From Pardosa pseudoannulata (taxonomy: Eukaryota; Arthropoda; Arachnida; Araneae; Lycosidae), in assembly GCA_032207245.1 (NCBI GenBank), contig CM063510.1, forward strand, positions 43,861,056 to 43,925,055: DNA of 64,000 nt. Reading direction: 5' to 3'. The position numbers and the translations under genes are program-made. The notes under the pieces were generated by a model that did not search any database, was not told the DNA's origin, and saw only the letters and a program-made list of their open reading frames with translations. Below, piece by piece: positions 22,800 to 36,624 of this stretch (positions are counted from its first letter, which is position 1; every line of letters begins with the position of its first letter).

Positions 22800-24080
22800 A
22801 TTTTTAAATGGGCAGGGGGAAAAAAAGCTTTTTCTTTTTAGAAGGCACTTATCGTGTTGGAAAAATCTTCATCATTATTTCTTACAGAATAACGAAATAA
22901 TACAGTTCTGATATATCATTAAATATTTATAACGAGTTGAGAAGAAAAATAAACGAAACAGGTTCCTCATTAAAGCAAAAGGTGAAAGAAAATGGTTTAT
23001 GATATTTAGACGATGTTTCGATGAAAAAAAAGGAAATATTCCCTGCGCTTGAAAAGAAATATTTTTTGAAAGCATTTCTTTAATAAGGTAGCAAAACCTT
23101 TTTCCTTTCCCTTTTCTCCATAATTGCGAGACTTATTTTCAAAATGTTATATAAACAACTCTAAAAAAACTATTATTACTCAGAATGGCTTGAAATGTAC
23201 GTTTCTTACTAGTTCTTTGTAAAAAAGTTGTAGGATTTTTTACTACTTTTCACATTTTTTTTGAGCGTTCATTAATTTTGAACTCGTATTTTCTAGACAT
23301 AACATCCAAACGATAGATGGTCGGTCGCCAGGACAGGAATTTTACCAAGCGTTCTTTAATGATAAAGTGAGATTGGATTCTTGGAGTCAAGAAACGTCTG
23401 TATGACCGGTTTTCATTAGCGATAGAAAAAAATCAATAAAAAAAAGAGACTGCATTAGTTACTTATGCAGGGCATTGCATTATACACTAGCTGCGACATA
23501 ATACAGAATGTTGATAAATGTTCGCGACGGCTACAGACGGAACAGCTTCGTGAAGACTAGCTGGAAGAGGATATCGTAGCTTAATAAGATTCATCAGTTT
23601 CGATTAATCAATGGATCTTTGATTCGACGCTTGAAGGAGTGGTTCAGGTTTCCTAAGGAAAATGCTTTCTTCAATAATTGAACAATTAAGTAGAGAGAGT
23701 AAATACTAACTTACTTTTGAATTTGATGAAACATCTCTTGAAAATTCTAAATTTTTTAGTTATATCAGTTCTTATTGAAGCCCCTAACAATTAGGCTCAA
23801 ACTTGTGATAGTTTATGTTAAAGGATTGCAGTACAATATTTTGATAGTAATTTCAACAACCGATTTTTAGATTTTTTTAATTAACACTTTAAATGTAAAA
23901 GTGACACTGATTGTTCATGATTAGTTTAAACAAATAAAGTTTTAATTGAAGGATTGGTAGTTCCAAAGCAATGCCGGGATCTCGTTTCGTAAATTCTATT
24001 TGATCTGATTTCCGGCGCTGTGAGATTATTATTTATTTATTTATATCTGTTTATTTTTAAACACGGGTTAAAATTTGACA
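22800..24080. other. No gene seen
   Basis: Nothing recognised. A less AT-rich segment at 23300-23640 has no sustained frame. Confidence 0.45.
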
Positions 24081-24312
24081 GAACTGTTTTAACCCTCTGC
24101 ACTTTGATGTAGAGTTTTTACCTCAGGAGCTCCTTTGTCAAGTCTCACTCGACATTTTACCAAATCCAAACCAAATAGATGCGCAAATAGAAAGTTACCT
24201 GAAAAAGACAAACCACTCTTTTGTGTGTGTGTGACAAGTGCAATTTTATAAAACTCACATTTAAATGAATTCGTCTTTTTATTTGTTTATTTAAATTGCC
24301 CTATTTTGAAGT

Positions 24313-24936
24313 TTAACACTTGGCATGCGGGTATACTTCACTGCCAACTTACGCGTGCAGAGGGCGTTTTTTCGTGAATCGCGCGAAAGTTTAGTTATTC
24401 AGAAAAATTGCAGTAAATCGAAAACTACTTTGCTTTTATGAACGAATCTTTTTTTTATTTTAAACTTTAATATATACTATATGATTATTTAACAAAAAAA
24501 CAAACAATAATATTTTTATGAAATCCCAAAAATAAACGATTTTTAAAATTAAAGTCCGATAATCTGTCAGCGCATATTTCTTTATCACTACATTTGTCAC
24601 AAAAGCTCATTTTATCAATTTTGTATTCAACAATAAAAATCGAAGCTTGTACGTTCTGGAGCTAGGAATTCGATTGAAGACGAAATAACGCGACAAAAAA
24701 CCGAGTAACTCGACAATCATAACTTTTGGAAAGAAAAAATGCAAAGCGTTGCATAGCAACGCAAACAACACGCATATAATGTCACACATACATATAATTA
24801 TATGTATTTAGTAGATTTGTGGTGGTTAGCTGGTATCTACCACAAATTTACTAAATACGTATTTTTACGTGTCCCGCGCTCCAGTGACAGACTGCAAAAA
24901 AACGTAAAAATACGTTGCCCGCATGCGAAGTGTTAA
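24313..24936. mobile_element. piggyBac-like element, nested
   Basis: TTAA at 24313-24316 and 24933-24936 flank a 616-base element with 15-base imperfect termini CACTTGGCATGCGGG and CACTTCGCATGCGGG. The right half holds two strong hairpins. No coding sequence of the expected size is present, so it is a MITE-like non-autonomous form. Confidence 0.85.
24802..24860. repeat. Hairpin inside nested piggyBac-like element
   Basis: Arms 24802-24822 and 24840-24860 pair at 19 of 21 positions (ATGTATTTAGTAGATTTGTGG with its complement), leaving a 17-base loop. A second inverted pair, ACGTATTTTTACGT (24857) and CGTAAAAATACGT (24903), follows toward the right terminus. Confidence 0.85.
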
Positions 24937-25930
24937 GGATATTCCAAATAAAACACTGAAAGCGATGAGAACTGCTGCTAACAAAATTGAAATATAATTT
25001 AGAGTGCAAAGGGCTACAGCTGGTTCCCATTCATTGTGAGCTTCAGGAGTCATGTTTCATAAAAAGCAACAAAATAGAACAACAAAGGGTTAATTGGAAA
25101 TTAATCTTTTCTAGTGTTTAAAGACAGAAACTTTGTTGAATAAATAATTGAAGTAGATATACAATCAATCCCTTATATATACTATCAACTGCAAACATAC
25201 AAAAGTGAGTATTATGTACTAAAAGACTTTTCACTATTTGTTTTTAAAGAAAGATATAAAGAGTTCAAATGAAAAAAAACGGCTTGGCACAAAGGATGAC
25301 ATGAATTTCGCTCTTACCTGCTTTTATTAATCGCATCAGATGTGTGAAAGAATACCTAAGGAGATTATTACCAATGGATCTGCAGAGATAAAGGGATACA
25401 TTTTCTGTGAAAGTTCAATAACGTGGGAATATTAAACTGGCTGTAATATCTGCATTATTTAAATACTCTGCAGCATTAACCATCAGATCAATAGATTTTT
25501 CCTTTAATCTTTTTAGTAGGTTTAATAGTATTGAAATTAAATCTGCTGTTAATGATAAGTCTGCAACCATACAAGAAATTTTTAGACGAAAAGATAATTT
25601 TACCGTTAATTTTTTAAATCTAATAAATTTCTTTAAGTAAGGGTACAACAAGCGTTATGATTTAATTCGTTTCAGGCCATCCTAACCTTGTGATTTAGTT
25701 TAGTTCGTTTTGTTTGAAAGGGTTATAATAATTTTTTAAAACACGAGGGTTAATTAAGTCTGAAACTTACTTTTTTTCTGCTAAGTTAATTATTTATTTA
25801 TTTTTTAAAATCATGAATACTTTTTCAGGGGTTCACATACATCTTAAACTTTACAGGAACAAGCCATAAATGAAGGAGACATTCAATGAGACCTAAATTA
25901 CATCAGTTCTAATTGATTTAATGATTTTTT

Positions 25931-25933
<3 letters not shown>

Positions 25934-26006
<73 letters not shown>
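25934..26006. repeat. (TA)n microsatellite
   Basis: About 73 bases of TA abut the candidate solo LTR at 26009. Confidence 0.95.
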
Positions 26007-26008
<2 letters not shown>

Positions 26009-26009
<1 letters not shown>

Positions 26010-26315
26010 GTCAGGGTTTAAATTGTAGACTAATTTTAAAAGATTTTAATTAGGGATTCTTTACTGAGAGTGACGCGGCGTGAGGAGTTGGCCACATAAA
26101 TACGGCTCACGCCCAGTGGTCGGTGCAGAGAGCAGTGTGCACATTCCGCAGACAGAGCTGTGGCTACCCGAGGCAGCTAAGCCTGCCTTTATTAGAAGTT
26201 TAGCGCCAATGTACTACGCTACTGAAGATGATTGATGAGTAGTGTGTTCTGAGATTTGAATAAAGCTATGAAAATGTATTCAGGACTCTAGTGTCATTTA
26301 GGGGAACCCGATACA
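26009..26315 (+). mobile_element. Candidate solo LTR
   Basis: It begins TGTCAGGG and ends CCCGATACA (TG...CA). It has a TATA-like CACATAAATACG near 26093, a G+C-rich downstream segment, and AATAAA at 26259-26264 followed by the last ~50 bases. This is the U3-R-U5 order of an LTR. It lies between (TA)n and (CA)n, so the target duplication cannot be read. No internal gag-pol sequence is attached. Confidence 0.55.
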
Positions 26316-26650
26316 CACACACACACAAGAGGGTAGGGTCAAGAATTAATCGAGTTATGTTTTAAAATAGTTAAAACTCATTAACGATAACTTAATAGGA
26401 GAAAGACACACCCTCGAACGGAACTATACAGAGTGAAGAAGCCGATTCAGCAGTAGACATAGGAATTTTGCTTAGGTAGCAACGCCAAAAGAGTCAGTTT
26501 TGAGCGGCACCTCAGGCTGATATCCTCCACGCTTGTTACTTCAAGATGAGAACAAAGGATATCTAAAAGGCATAGCCATGTACAGAAGAATTACAATAAA
26601 GAAGTTTTTTTTATATGAAAGGAAATGTGTCTTCTATGCCTTAACGATGT

Positions 26651-26651
26651 C

Positions 26652-26689
<38 letters not shown>

Positions 26690-26692
26690 ATG
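26651..26692. repeat. (TA)n(TG)n compound microsatellite
   Basis: A short TA run passes into TG repeats. Confidence 0.9.
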
Positions 26693-27289
26693 TAATATAT
26701 CAGAATTATTACACTTAAAATCTCTCTTTCAGATTTTAATTTTTCTATTGTTATTCTTTCATATCTATTTTCCCAGACACAAATTCACAGAATTAAAAAG
26801 AGTGTCCTCGATTTGAACTTTTTCCAACCCATTCCCAAATCTCTCTCTGAAATAAATTCAAATTTTCTGTCCACTCTCTATATTTTCTAGCTTTCCTAAG
26901 CGAATGGCTTACTTTTTCCACTGATCTATGTTCGTATTTACCTATTAAATTCACCGATTAAGCTGCCAGTACCTTGGGAATATTCTCCGTGTCTCTGTGG
27001 GTCCAATCCCGTAATCCACAAGTGTTTCAATGTATCATTCATTGATCTTGCCAGAGAAACATGTTTTTTCTTAGATTTTAAATAAAAGTTAAGTTCCACG
27101 TCGGACTTGCTGCTGCTTTTTATGTTATGGTGCCACGACTGTCGGACACTTAGGCTTATTTCTTAGAATGCTCCTTACAAAGTAAACCTGGGGCAGTAAA
27201 AATAATAGGGGCTTAATTTCGCGTGAAACTGGTAGATAAATACTCACCGTATTGCTCACACACACATAATATATTAATAACACGGATGC

Positions 27290-27608
27290 AGTTTCCTGCT
27301 AAGCATTCGCCAGTATAACACCCCTGAATTTGTAGATTACTTTATTATGGGAGCACTCCATAGGCGGCCAACATTACTCCCTATGACTACAAACATACAA
27401 AGTCGATCTTTCTAATTTAGCAGCAGAACCAGTCAGAAGATTTCCAGAGGTATCATTTGGGAACTTGAAGGACGTTGCAACCAAACCTATTTTACTCGTC
27501 CCATCCTCCATTAATAAACACAGCAGATCTTTAGACGACTCGAGACCCGGTCCCATAAACTCCGGCTATGAGGCTGACGCCTTTGCCAACTAAGCTACCG
27601 CGGATCTC
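27290..27608 (-). mobile_element. tRNA-derived SINE, family B (copy 2)
   Basis: On the minus strand the head reads GGTAGCTTAGTTGGC, a clear A box (TAGCTTAGTTGG). A degenerate B box GGGTCTCGAGTC follows about 45 bases later. The body shares CCAGAGGTATCATTTGGGA and TTCCTGCTAAGCATTC with the 12.7-kb copy. Confidence 0.8.
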
Positions 27609-27984
27609 GTTTCAAATATACTAACTTACCTTGAAACTACCTAGAATTAATAAAAGTTATTTTTGTGGATACCAATTTTTTTTATCAAAAATATCTATGC
27701 ATCTTTCGTGTACCATCAAAACGATTCCGTAGGCGCACAAAACCTTTGACATTTCAAACATAAGTTCTAAAATGTTACTAAATTATAATGAAAAAATATA
27801 ACAGATATTTCAATATGACGGTTAATATATGTTGTATGGAAATTTTTCATTGTGTGGGCATAACTCTAAAACAATTAGTTGTAAAATGGTGAAAATTTAT
27901 AATTAAAACCGTAATAACATCTTTCTGTGCTCCTATTCTTGTAATTCCCTACATGTAATCCTACTTGTAGAATTGGACAACTTT

Positions 27985-28440
27985 TTACAAATATTGTCCA
28001 ATTATGAAGCGTGGCCCGCAATAATGCATAAGGTTTCCAATGTGACCCTCAAGTCCTTGCGAGCTAGAAATCCCTCCTCTATAGCATAAAGTGAGATATA
28101 ATATCTGCAAGGTCATTCGGTGACTCCCCCTGAAGTTGTGCCCGGCTACTTCAGGTGTTGCACCAACCGACATTCCTATCTTTAATTCCCATAGACTCAA
28201 CAGCCAGGTATTTTTATCGTTCCTAGAAAAAACGGAGAACATGGAACGAATACTTATGAACTCCCTTAGTATCCTTCTCTTAAAATGCAACATCCCCCAA
28301 GTCCGACTTCCAATTAGGCAATCTTCCGTCGAATCAATTAGACGAAACAATGACATAGCTTCACTTTCATTGTAGTACATCGCGAGAGGGGGGGAGATTT
28401 GTATTAAAATGCTTTCCCGCGTGTGAGTCACGCAGTCCAC
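27985..28440 (-). CDS. Unrecognised 151-codon open frame
   Basis: This is one of the longest non-low-complexity open frames in the window, but I do not recognise any domain. Its last ~30 codons run into a short sequence (GCGTGGCCCGCAATAATGCAT) that has a diverged relative at 13.48 kb (GCGCGGACCGTGATCATTCAT). At least the 3' end is therefore repetitive. It may be a decayed transposon frame or chance. Confidence 0.2.
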   Translation of the reverse strand: MDCVTHTRESILIQISPPLAMYYNESEAMSLFRLIDSTEDCLIGSRTWGMLHFKRRILREFISIRSMFSVFSRNDKNTWLLSLWELKIGMSVGATPEVAGHNFRGSHRMTLQILYLTLCYRGGISSSQGLEGHIGNLMHYCGPRFIIGQYL

Positions 28441-28825
28441 AGTGTCCAGTCAGGCAGTGTCGGGGCATCACGCGATGAAGAGTTAGTTTCTGACACGGTA
28501 CGGTGATCCTTAAGGTCAAATGGATGTGGGGGAAAAGTGGAGACATCAAGGGGGAAATGCCTGGAATGTCTGATTTTAACGGCAACTGTCGGTAACACAA
28601 CCTTATGTTAAGTTGGAAAAGAGTATGCATTTCGTAAGAATAACATCGGAGTAAATAATACGAAAGCTAACCCCTATTTTCCTCAAGGTCTACAAAGAAA
28701 AACAATTAACATTCACACGAATACTGATTAGATTAAGAAATGCACTTTCCAAAAGATTACTGCATTGCGAAGTGATCAGTAAAATTTCAGTTAGAGTTTG
28801 ACTAAAACCATGCACACTGATAGGC

Positions 28826-28974
<149 letters not shown>

Positions 28975-28975
28975 G

Positions 28976-29244
28976 AAGCCCAGTGGAGTTGGGGTAGCAC
29001 TTCGAGCTCTCACGACACAGGTCCGCGGTTCGATCCCCGGGCTGGACAAGGTTGACTCAGCCTTTCATCCCTTCAGTGGGTAGATGAACTGAAGACCAAG
29101 CGTGCTTGGGAACTAAACACTGGGGGTTACGCGTTAGATTGACCACCTAACAGGAACATACGGTTCGCACCCCAGAGCCCTTGGTCTCGTAAACGGAGAT
29201 TGGCAAAGCAGGCCTTGGCCCCCTAGGGGCTGTTGCGCCGAGGA

Positions 29245-29246
<2 letters not shown>
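28976..29246 (+). mobile_element. tRNA-derived SINE, family C, inserted in (TA)n
   Basis: A perfect B box GGTTCGATCCC lies at 29027-29037, preceded by a TGGGGTAGCAC head. Non-tRNA body blocks such as CTTCAGTGGGTAGATGAACTG and CCTTGGCCCCCTAGG follow. (TA)n continues on both sides, so the target duplication is hidden in the repeat. Confidence 0.8.

Positions 29247-29315
<69 letters not shown>
29245..29315. repeat. (TA)n microsatellite between SINE and pogo-like element
   Basis: About 70 bases of TA with one AAA interruption. Confidence 0.95.
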
Positions 29316-30670
<1,355 letters not shown>

Positions 30671-30935
30671 GTTAATGACTGTCATTTTTATGCTCACCTA
30701 AGTTTGGAAAATTGTGGTGAAAGTGACCAACGTTACAAAAGCGTCTTGTCCTGCAAGTTCTGAATCATTACTCTGGGGGTGGCAGGCCAAGCCTATGGGT
30801 GTTCTGTTTGGCCCCTGTTTCAAAATTACGGAGACACACTGGAGCAAAAAAAGTCGTACTTTCACCCTAGAGGTGCTTGTTAAAACGAAAGGCGCACCCC
30901 TTTAGCTTGATAAGAGTATCGTAAGGCTCAATCGT
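30671..30935 (+). mobile_element. SINE family D, 5'-truncated, with shared leader
   Basis: The body blocks GGCAGGCCAAGC, TTGGCCCCTGTTTCAAAATTA and GGCGCACCCCTTTAGCTTG match 39.37-39.51 kb. In front of it, GTTAATGACTGTCATTTTTA is shared with 32480, where it again follows a microsatellite. Confidence 0.65.
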
Positions 30936-31514
30936 GCTTAATTGGACCAACTGGCATCAGAAACAACACAACAACAATGAAGTCGTCTTACGAAATTATC
31001 TTTGTTTAAACTGACAAAGTCGAATAAAACTTCTTTTGTATAAACATAATATAGAAAAAAAGATGTGGTGTGAAGGGTAGCTTGTTCCCGTCGAAGCTGA
31101 TATATATTTATGCACTCATGTGCAAAAGTTATACATAATTTATAAGTGACGGAAGAATGAATAACTACTGAAAAATATTTTTAAATCACTTGTGTCATTA
31201 TGAGGTGAACATTTTATAGAGGGAAAATTTTCAGTCTTCAGCCAAAGCTCTGGTGCCGCTAGAATGGTGATATAGCGGATAGAAACGGAATACACACGGA
31301 AAACGTGTTTGGATAATAGCAGCTTTGTTAAATGTCAAAATGATAAATAATGTCGCAGAGGCACCAACTAAACATGTTTATGAAAGGAAGAATAACTGGA
31401 ATGCTCCAGTACTATCAGTCCTTCCCTGAAGCAATTAGAATTCTTATTGTGCGTCATTGCGTAATATGGAGAAAGAAGCAAAAGGTCCGATTTAATGTAG
31501 ATGAGTGATGAACA

Positions 31515-31740
31515 CTTGGCAAGTTTAACTGTGCCACATATATGTTACCAAACAACCAAGCAGCTATCTTCAGCACTGGCAGCTGCCATAGGAGTAAGAT
31601 TTTTGAGGCAATCTGTTTACAGATGATTCAATAAATTTGATTCGTAAGCTGGACTACTATCAGTTTAAAGAACATCCCTTCCATCTGCACTTGAACGCAA
31701 CCATGCCCCAAAAGCTCATAACGCCAGTAGTTGTATCAGG
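31515..31740 (+). pseudogene. Possible Tc1-like transposase N-terminal remnant
   Basis: The plus-strand frame QLSSALAAAIGVRFLRQSVY followed by R-stop-FNKFDS resembles the second helix-turn-helix of Tc1-like transposases (LAAATG-R-SRQTVYRRL). Stops interrupt it and no termini were found. The match is short. Confidence 0.45.
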
Positions 31741-32479
31741 TATAGTAATCCTATGTCATGCTCAGTGGCGAATCTAGATTTAGTTTACAAACCGAATTTT
31801 ATCGGATAATGATAGCGGGAACTTGGTATCGCCAGATAAACATAATGTATAGACATCAATATCCTTTTAGGGAATTTGGCTAAGTATAATGGTAGATGGT
31901 TGAACAGGCCTCCTCAACATATAGACGTGCCCTTGGTATTGCTAAAATATACGAACACAAAATTCTTGAGTCTTAGATCCGCCTTTCTCAAAGTACTGTC
32001 GATTCTGGAATCATATTTATAAATGAAACACTTCTCTACGTGTTTCATTTATAAATATACACGTGTAGAATGTGCGTAGAAGAGAACTTGTAGCTTCCAC
32101 CAAACGCCGTTCCAAAGGGGAAATGAACTAACTCTGTATCCGACTTTAGAAAAACCTTGAAAAACAAACTTGAAAATGTACTCAACATAAATCATCAGTT
32201 CTTTCTTCAGAAGCGTAGTGAATTGTCATGAATTATGCTACCATAGGTAAACAAATCTTATTAAAGATTTCTATTTTTAATAATTAGTTTCTGTTAAATT
32301 TCGAACTGATATGATTTCGAATCATTTTTCTTGCAATCGTGTTATTTCATTAAAAAATGACAACATTAACTATGATTTTCACCATTTATTCACCTATAAC
32401 TTTTATATCCGCAAACTACGTTTTTTTTTTTTAATTCCGATTTACAACTCCTTATAAGTATATATGAATGTGTGTGTGT

Positions 32480-32580
32480 GTTAATGACTGTCATTTTTAC
32501 GCTCACCTGCATTAAAATAATTGTGCAACAAAATTGTGTCACGGGGGTGTAACGTAATTTGGAAAAGATGCAAATATTAT
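32480..32580. repeat. Second copy of microsatellite-linked leader
   Basis: GTTAATGACTGTCATTTTTA then CGCTCACCT follows (TG)n. It matches 30671 with one difference over 28 bases, and the sequences then diverge. Confidence 0.6.
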
Positions 32581-32952
32581 CGCCAAGAATTACACAAAGT
32601 CTCAAAATTTGGCTATATATCTCAAACTTTAATTACAAAGTTAAGTTTTTTTCAATGAAATAAATGATATAAAAAGAAAGGAATTAAAAGTAATGTTTGT
32701 ATAAGGATATTCGTTTACTTTTTAAATTCACTTTGTTTTAAATGTCATGCTCCATTAAAAAAATAAATAAAAAAACACTTTTGTATTAGAAAAAAGGTTA
32801 GGGAGCAAGAGGTTTGCCTCCTAGTACCATATTGTGTGTGTGTATATATATAAATATATATGTACGTGTAATTATGTATGTGTATATATAGATATATATA
32901 AATATAAATACGCTTATGAACATATATATACACATAAAATACTGGAAATAAA

Positions 32953-33066
32953 ATATGGATGCTCGTAGATGTTTGAAATTGTCTTTAAGTAGTGTGTCCC
33001 GGTCTCATTAGCCTTCATGTAGCGAAACAGTAGACCGTAGCGCTCCAAATGAACCAACCCAACCAA
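32953..33066 (+). mobile_element. 5'-truncated SINE, family A
   Basis: It starts at ATGGATGCTCGTAG, lacking the tRNA head, and continues through GTCCCGGTCTCATTAGCC to GTAGACCGTAGCGCTCCAAA and A/C-rich CCAACCCAACC. Confidence 0.8.
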
Positions 33067-33069
33067 CAT

Positions 33070-33691
33070 TTGTATCCTATAAACCCTATTTACGTAACCC
33101 AATCTGCAATATTGTCCGACTTTACACTGAACTGCGTATCACAAAAATTCCTAGAATGCTCCTCAGTATTCGGAGCAACTCTTTTACAGCTTCTTTATCT
33201 GTCAGCTCAATCGCAAATCTGTCGCTTCGAATTCGTTAACCCAAAGTTTTATTAGAGTTCCGGTTTTCTCACTATTTCGTTCGGAGGCTGAGAACTGGGG
33301 AGAGCCAAAAAATATCCTGCCGGAGCGGGTGATAAACACCTCACCTCGCATCCTTTAGAAAGTGCACATTCTACGTGACGTCACGGCACACGTGATTCCA
33401 ATGTAAATAAGCGATCACATTTAAGGTTCCCCCTACCTCCTTCTTCCACGGCGATTTCAAACATTTTTCACTCTCACGGACTGATTTAAACGAGTGTAAG
33501 TTCGTGCTTCTACTCTTAAATTTACTCCATAATTTCTTGTTCTTTTTTTTTTCTCGCCATTTTCTTTTACTCTTAACAAAAATCACGAATAGGAGTTTTG
33601 TAACTGAGCAATGCACGCCTTAGTTTGGTCCAAAAAGTGACAAGTGAAATAAATAGTATCACATCTCATATTTCAGATTTGAAACTGTACT

Positions 33692-33772
<81 letters not shown>

Positions 33773-35410
33773 TTATATATATGTGTGCAGTTATATTAAT
33801 TTGTTTGTAAGTTCGTTTTATTTACTAGGATTCCTTTAATATTTTACTCAAAAACTGAGAATTCTATAATTTATATTTTAGAACCAGGTGGGATTAAAAT
33901 AAAAAAAATGAATAATGTAAAAACTAAAATAACTAAAAATATAGCTTCTAATTGCGCTGAATTTTCAATTTTCACTTCCAAACACAAGCAAAATTTAAAA
34001 TTATTTGAGTGTATAAGATTATTAAACATAAAAATATTATATTAAAAATAATTATCAGATATATGAACCTGCTCAAATATTTTGAATGATATTTAATCAT
34101 AGAACTCCATATTTGCATTAAATATACCTTTACAATCATTAAATCTTTACTGTTTCAATTATAAGTTTTTCTTTTCTCCTATGCATGCACACTACAGCAA
34201 CCAACCAATCACATGCATAACATACATTCCTTACATACACTTGAATAAAGTAATTGAAAAACCTGCTAAAATAAGTCAAATGTTGATGAAGCAGACAAAA
34301 TACAACTAATAAAGTAAATAAAAACGAAGTTTATGTTTATTTTTAATTTAAACAATCAATGTAATTATGGTACGGAAGGTATATTTAAATGAAAAAGATT
34401 CTTAATATGTCACAGGGTAAAAATAACTGGAAAAACAATTAATACACTATAAAATAAACTGGTTGAAAGCTTTTTAGAAAAACAAATCAAAATCTGGAGA
34501 GATAACAAAAATTAATAAATAAAGTAAATAATTAATTAGAAATAATGTGTGTAATTTATTTTTAATTAAAAAAGAATTTGAAACTTTGGTGAACAATATA
34601 TATTTAAAGGTCAGTTTTTCATGTGTTTGTATCTTTTTTCATACAAAATTTTTAAAAAATTATAACTATTTATATTATTGGAATTTTATACTTATAAATA
34701 TTTATATTATAGCATTTTTTATCACTTAATTAATCATACAGCTTTTTTATTGTTGGTTTATTTAGAATGCAGTATTGTAAATATTTTAATTTTTAGACAT
34801 AAACAGTATAAATAGTATTTGTAAATTTTTGGAGAAAAAAAATGATGTGTAAAATATCTACACCGATTTGTAAAAATAATAATAATTTCGGTCTTGACAG
34901 CTATGGCAAAAGGTCTATAAAAGTTGAAGTTTCTGATCACCATTAGCTTCCAATTTAAAATCAAAAGCAATTTTAAAAGTAAAACATTCCTCGAATTGTG
35001 CTGTTATATTATTTGTTAGTAGAATAAAGTATGAAATGATTAAAATTTATTCTTAAAAAAAATCTTTATTCTTTTGCACCGATTTATAACCTCCATCAAT
35101 ATATTCTGCTTCGAAATGTTGAAATATATAATTTTTTCATTTTTTTAAAATTTAGATTGATTTATATATTTTGTCAGTCCATTCTACTTTAGTAAACTGA
35201 TGAGAAATATATTTTTAAGCATGATGAGCCATAAGTGAAAATAAACGGTTTAAATTATTGCGTTCGGTTTGTCTTGGCGAAGTTTTTAGTTTTGCTGATT
35301 GCGATATTCACTATTATGTGTCTGTTTTCAAATAACTGTAACCGTATGATATCCAGATTATGAAATCAAGTTTCCGAACGAAGGTCAATGCATTAAAATA
35401 GAAGCTTGGA
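33070..35410. other. No gene seen apart from one microsatellite
   Basis: Very AT-rich from 33.8 kb on. The minus-strand frame at 33371-33616 is Lys-rich and unassigned. Confidence 0.45.
33693..33782. repeat. (TA)n microsatellite
   Basis: About 90 bases of TA ending in TTTATTTATATA. Confidence 0.95.
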
Positions 35411-36624
35411 ATAAATGTTGAAGTTACCGTTACTAGAATACACGCCTACGACCTTCAGATTCGAAACTGGACGGCGATTAGTTTTTTTTTCGGAATCTTG
35501 CATTTCAACTCAGAAATGTTATCAAAATAAAATTGTTGCTTTAAGCTGCACTATATAAGTGACGATTTAACAAGTAGTGATATTTTTATACTTGGGATAA
35601 AATTGTAAGGGAAAGTAATTACAGCTTTTAATAACAAAAAAAAATTCTAAATGCATAACACTAACGAAAATATCATATCTCCTATAAAATACCATATTTC
35701 TTTTCAATTTATCTTTCCTTTCTTTATCCTTTGTCTTTTAGCCAATTCATATTTCTTATAACGTTAAAGGAGTCTAAGAACTAGGACTGGGCGATATTAT
35801 AAACTTAACATCGTAATATACAACAAGCTTTATCCCGCGATTTAACGATATGTCGATATAATAAGTTATATTTTGATAATTTTTAAACTTGCTTAAGCTT
35901 TATTAGATGATATCACTATACAATGAGCCTAAAATAAAAACATATTAGAAAATTATTTTTTAAGAAAGCAATTTCCTATAAAATTATTTAGAATTATTCA
36001 TCATAAAGTTTTATTAAAAACCAAGAAGTATAAAAAAGTGACAAATTTAAATTTTATTCTGTATGTACTTATGTAAAAATATAGAAGAAATACTTGTCTA
36101 TGGTCTTTATTTTGCGATAAAAATAAATGTTGCTCTGCCTTATTAAACAGTAGTGAAGCTTTGTGTTTACTAATTAGGTCCAATTAAAATATTGTTCGGT
36201 GTATTACTCGTCATTTAAAGTCATATAATTGTCATATAAAGTTTTATCGCACTTGCAGCTGGAAAAATGATATCGTTATATAGTTAAATAGCGACTAAAC
36301 TGTTACTTCATCGAACTAAATATGGATATCGAAAAGATATTATGGCACCAGAGATCAATAGATAAGCTTTAATCGGTATATGTGTATCAGTATTCGTTCC
36401 ATTGATACATTGCTGAACTGAAAATTTGGAAATCGATTTCCCGATGCAGCAAGTTACATTGATATTTGTCTATAGATCACAGTCATACTCAGATCTTTTA
36501 AATCTTCGAAATAACCTAATTTTTCTATTTTTAATATTACCCGGGGAACAATTCTGGTTTGTTAACTTTAATTTCGGCATGTGACAAGTGGAACAAAATT
36601 TAGCGATTTCAATTATCTGTTCTA

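Larger units (their letters stand above)
24089..25093. mobile_element. piggyBac-like element, outer
   Basis: TTAA at 24089 and 25090 bracket termini CCCTCTGCACTTTG and, on the other strand, CCCTTTGTTGTTC. These are typical of piggyBac (TTAACCCTTTG). No transposase coding is left. A second TTAA element is nested inside at 24317-24932. Confidence 0.75.
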
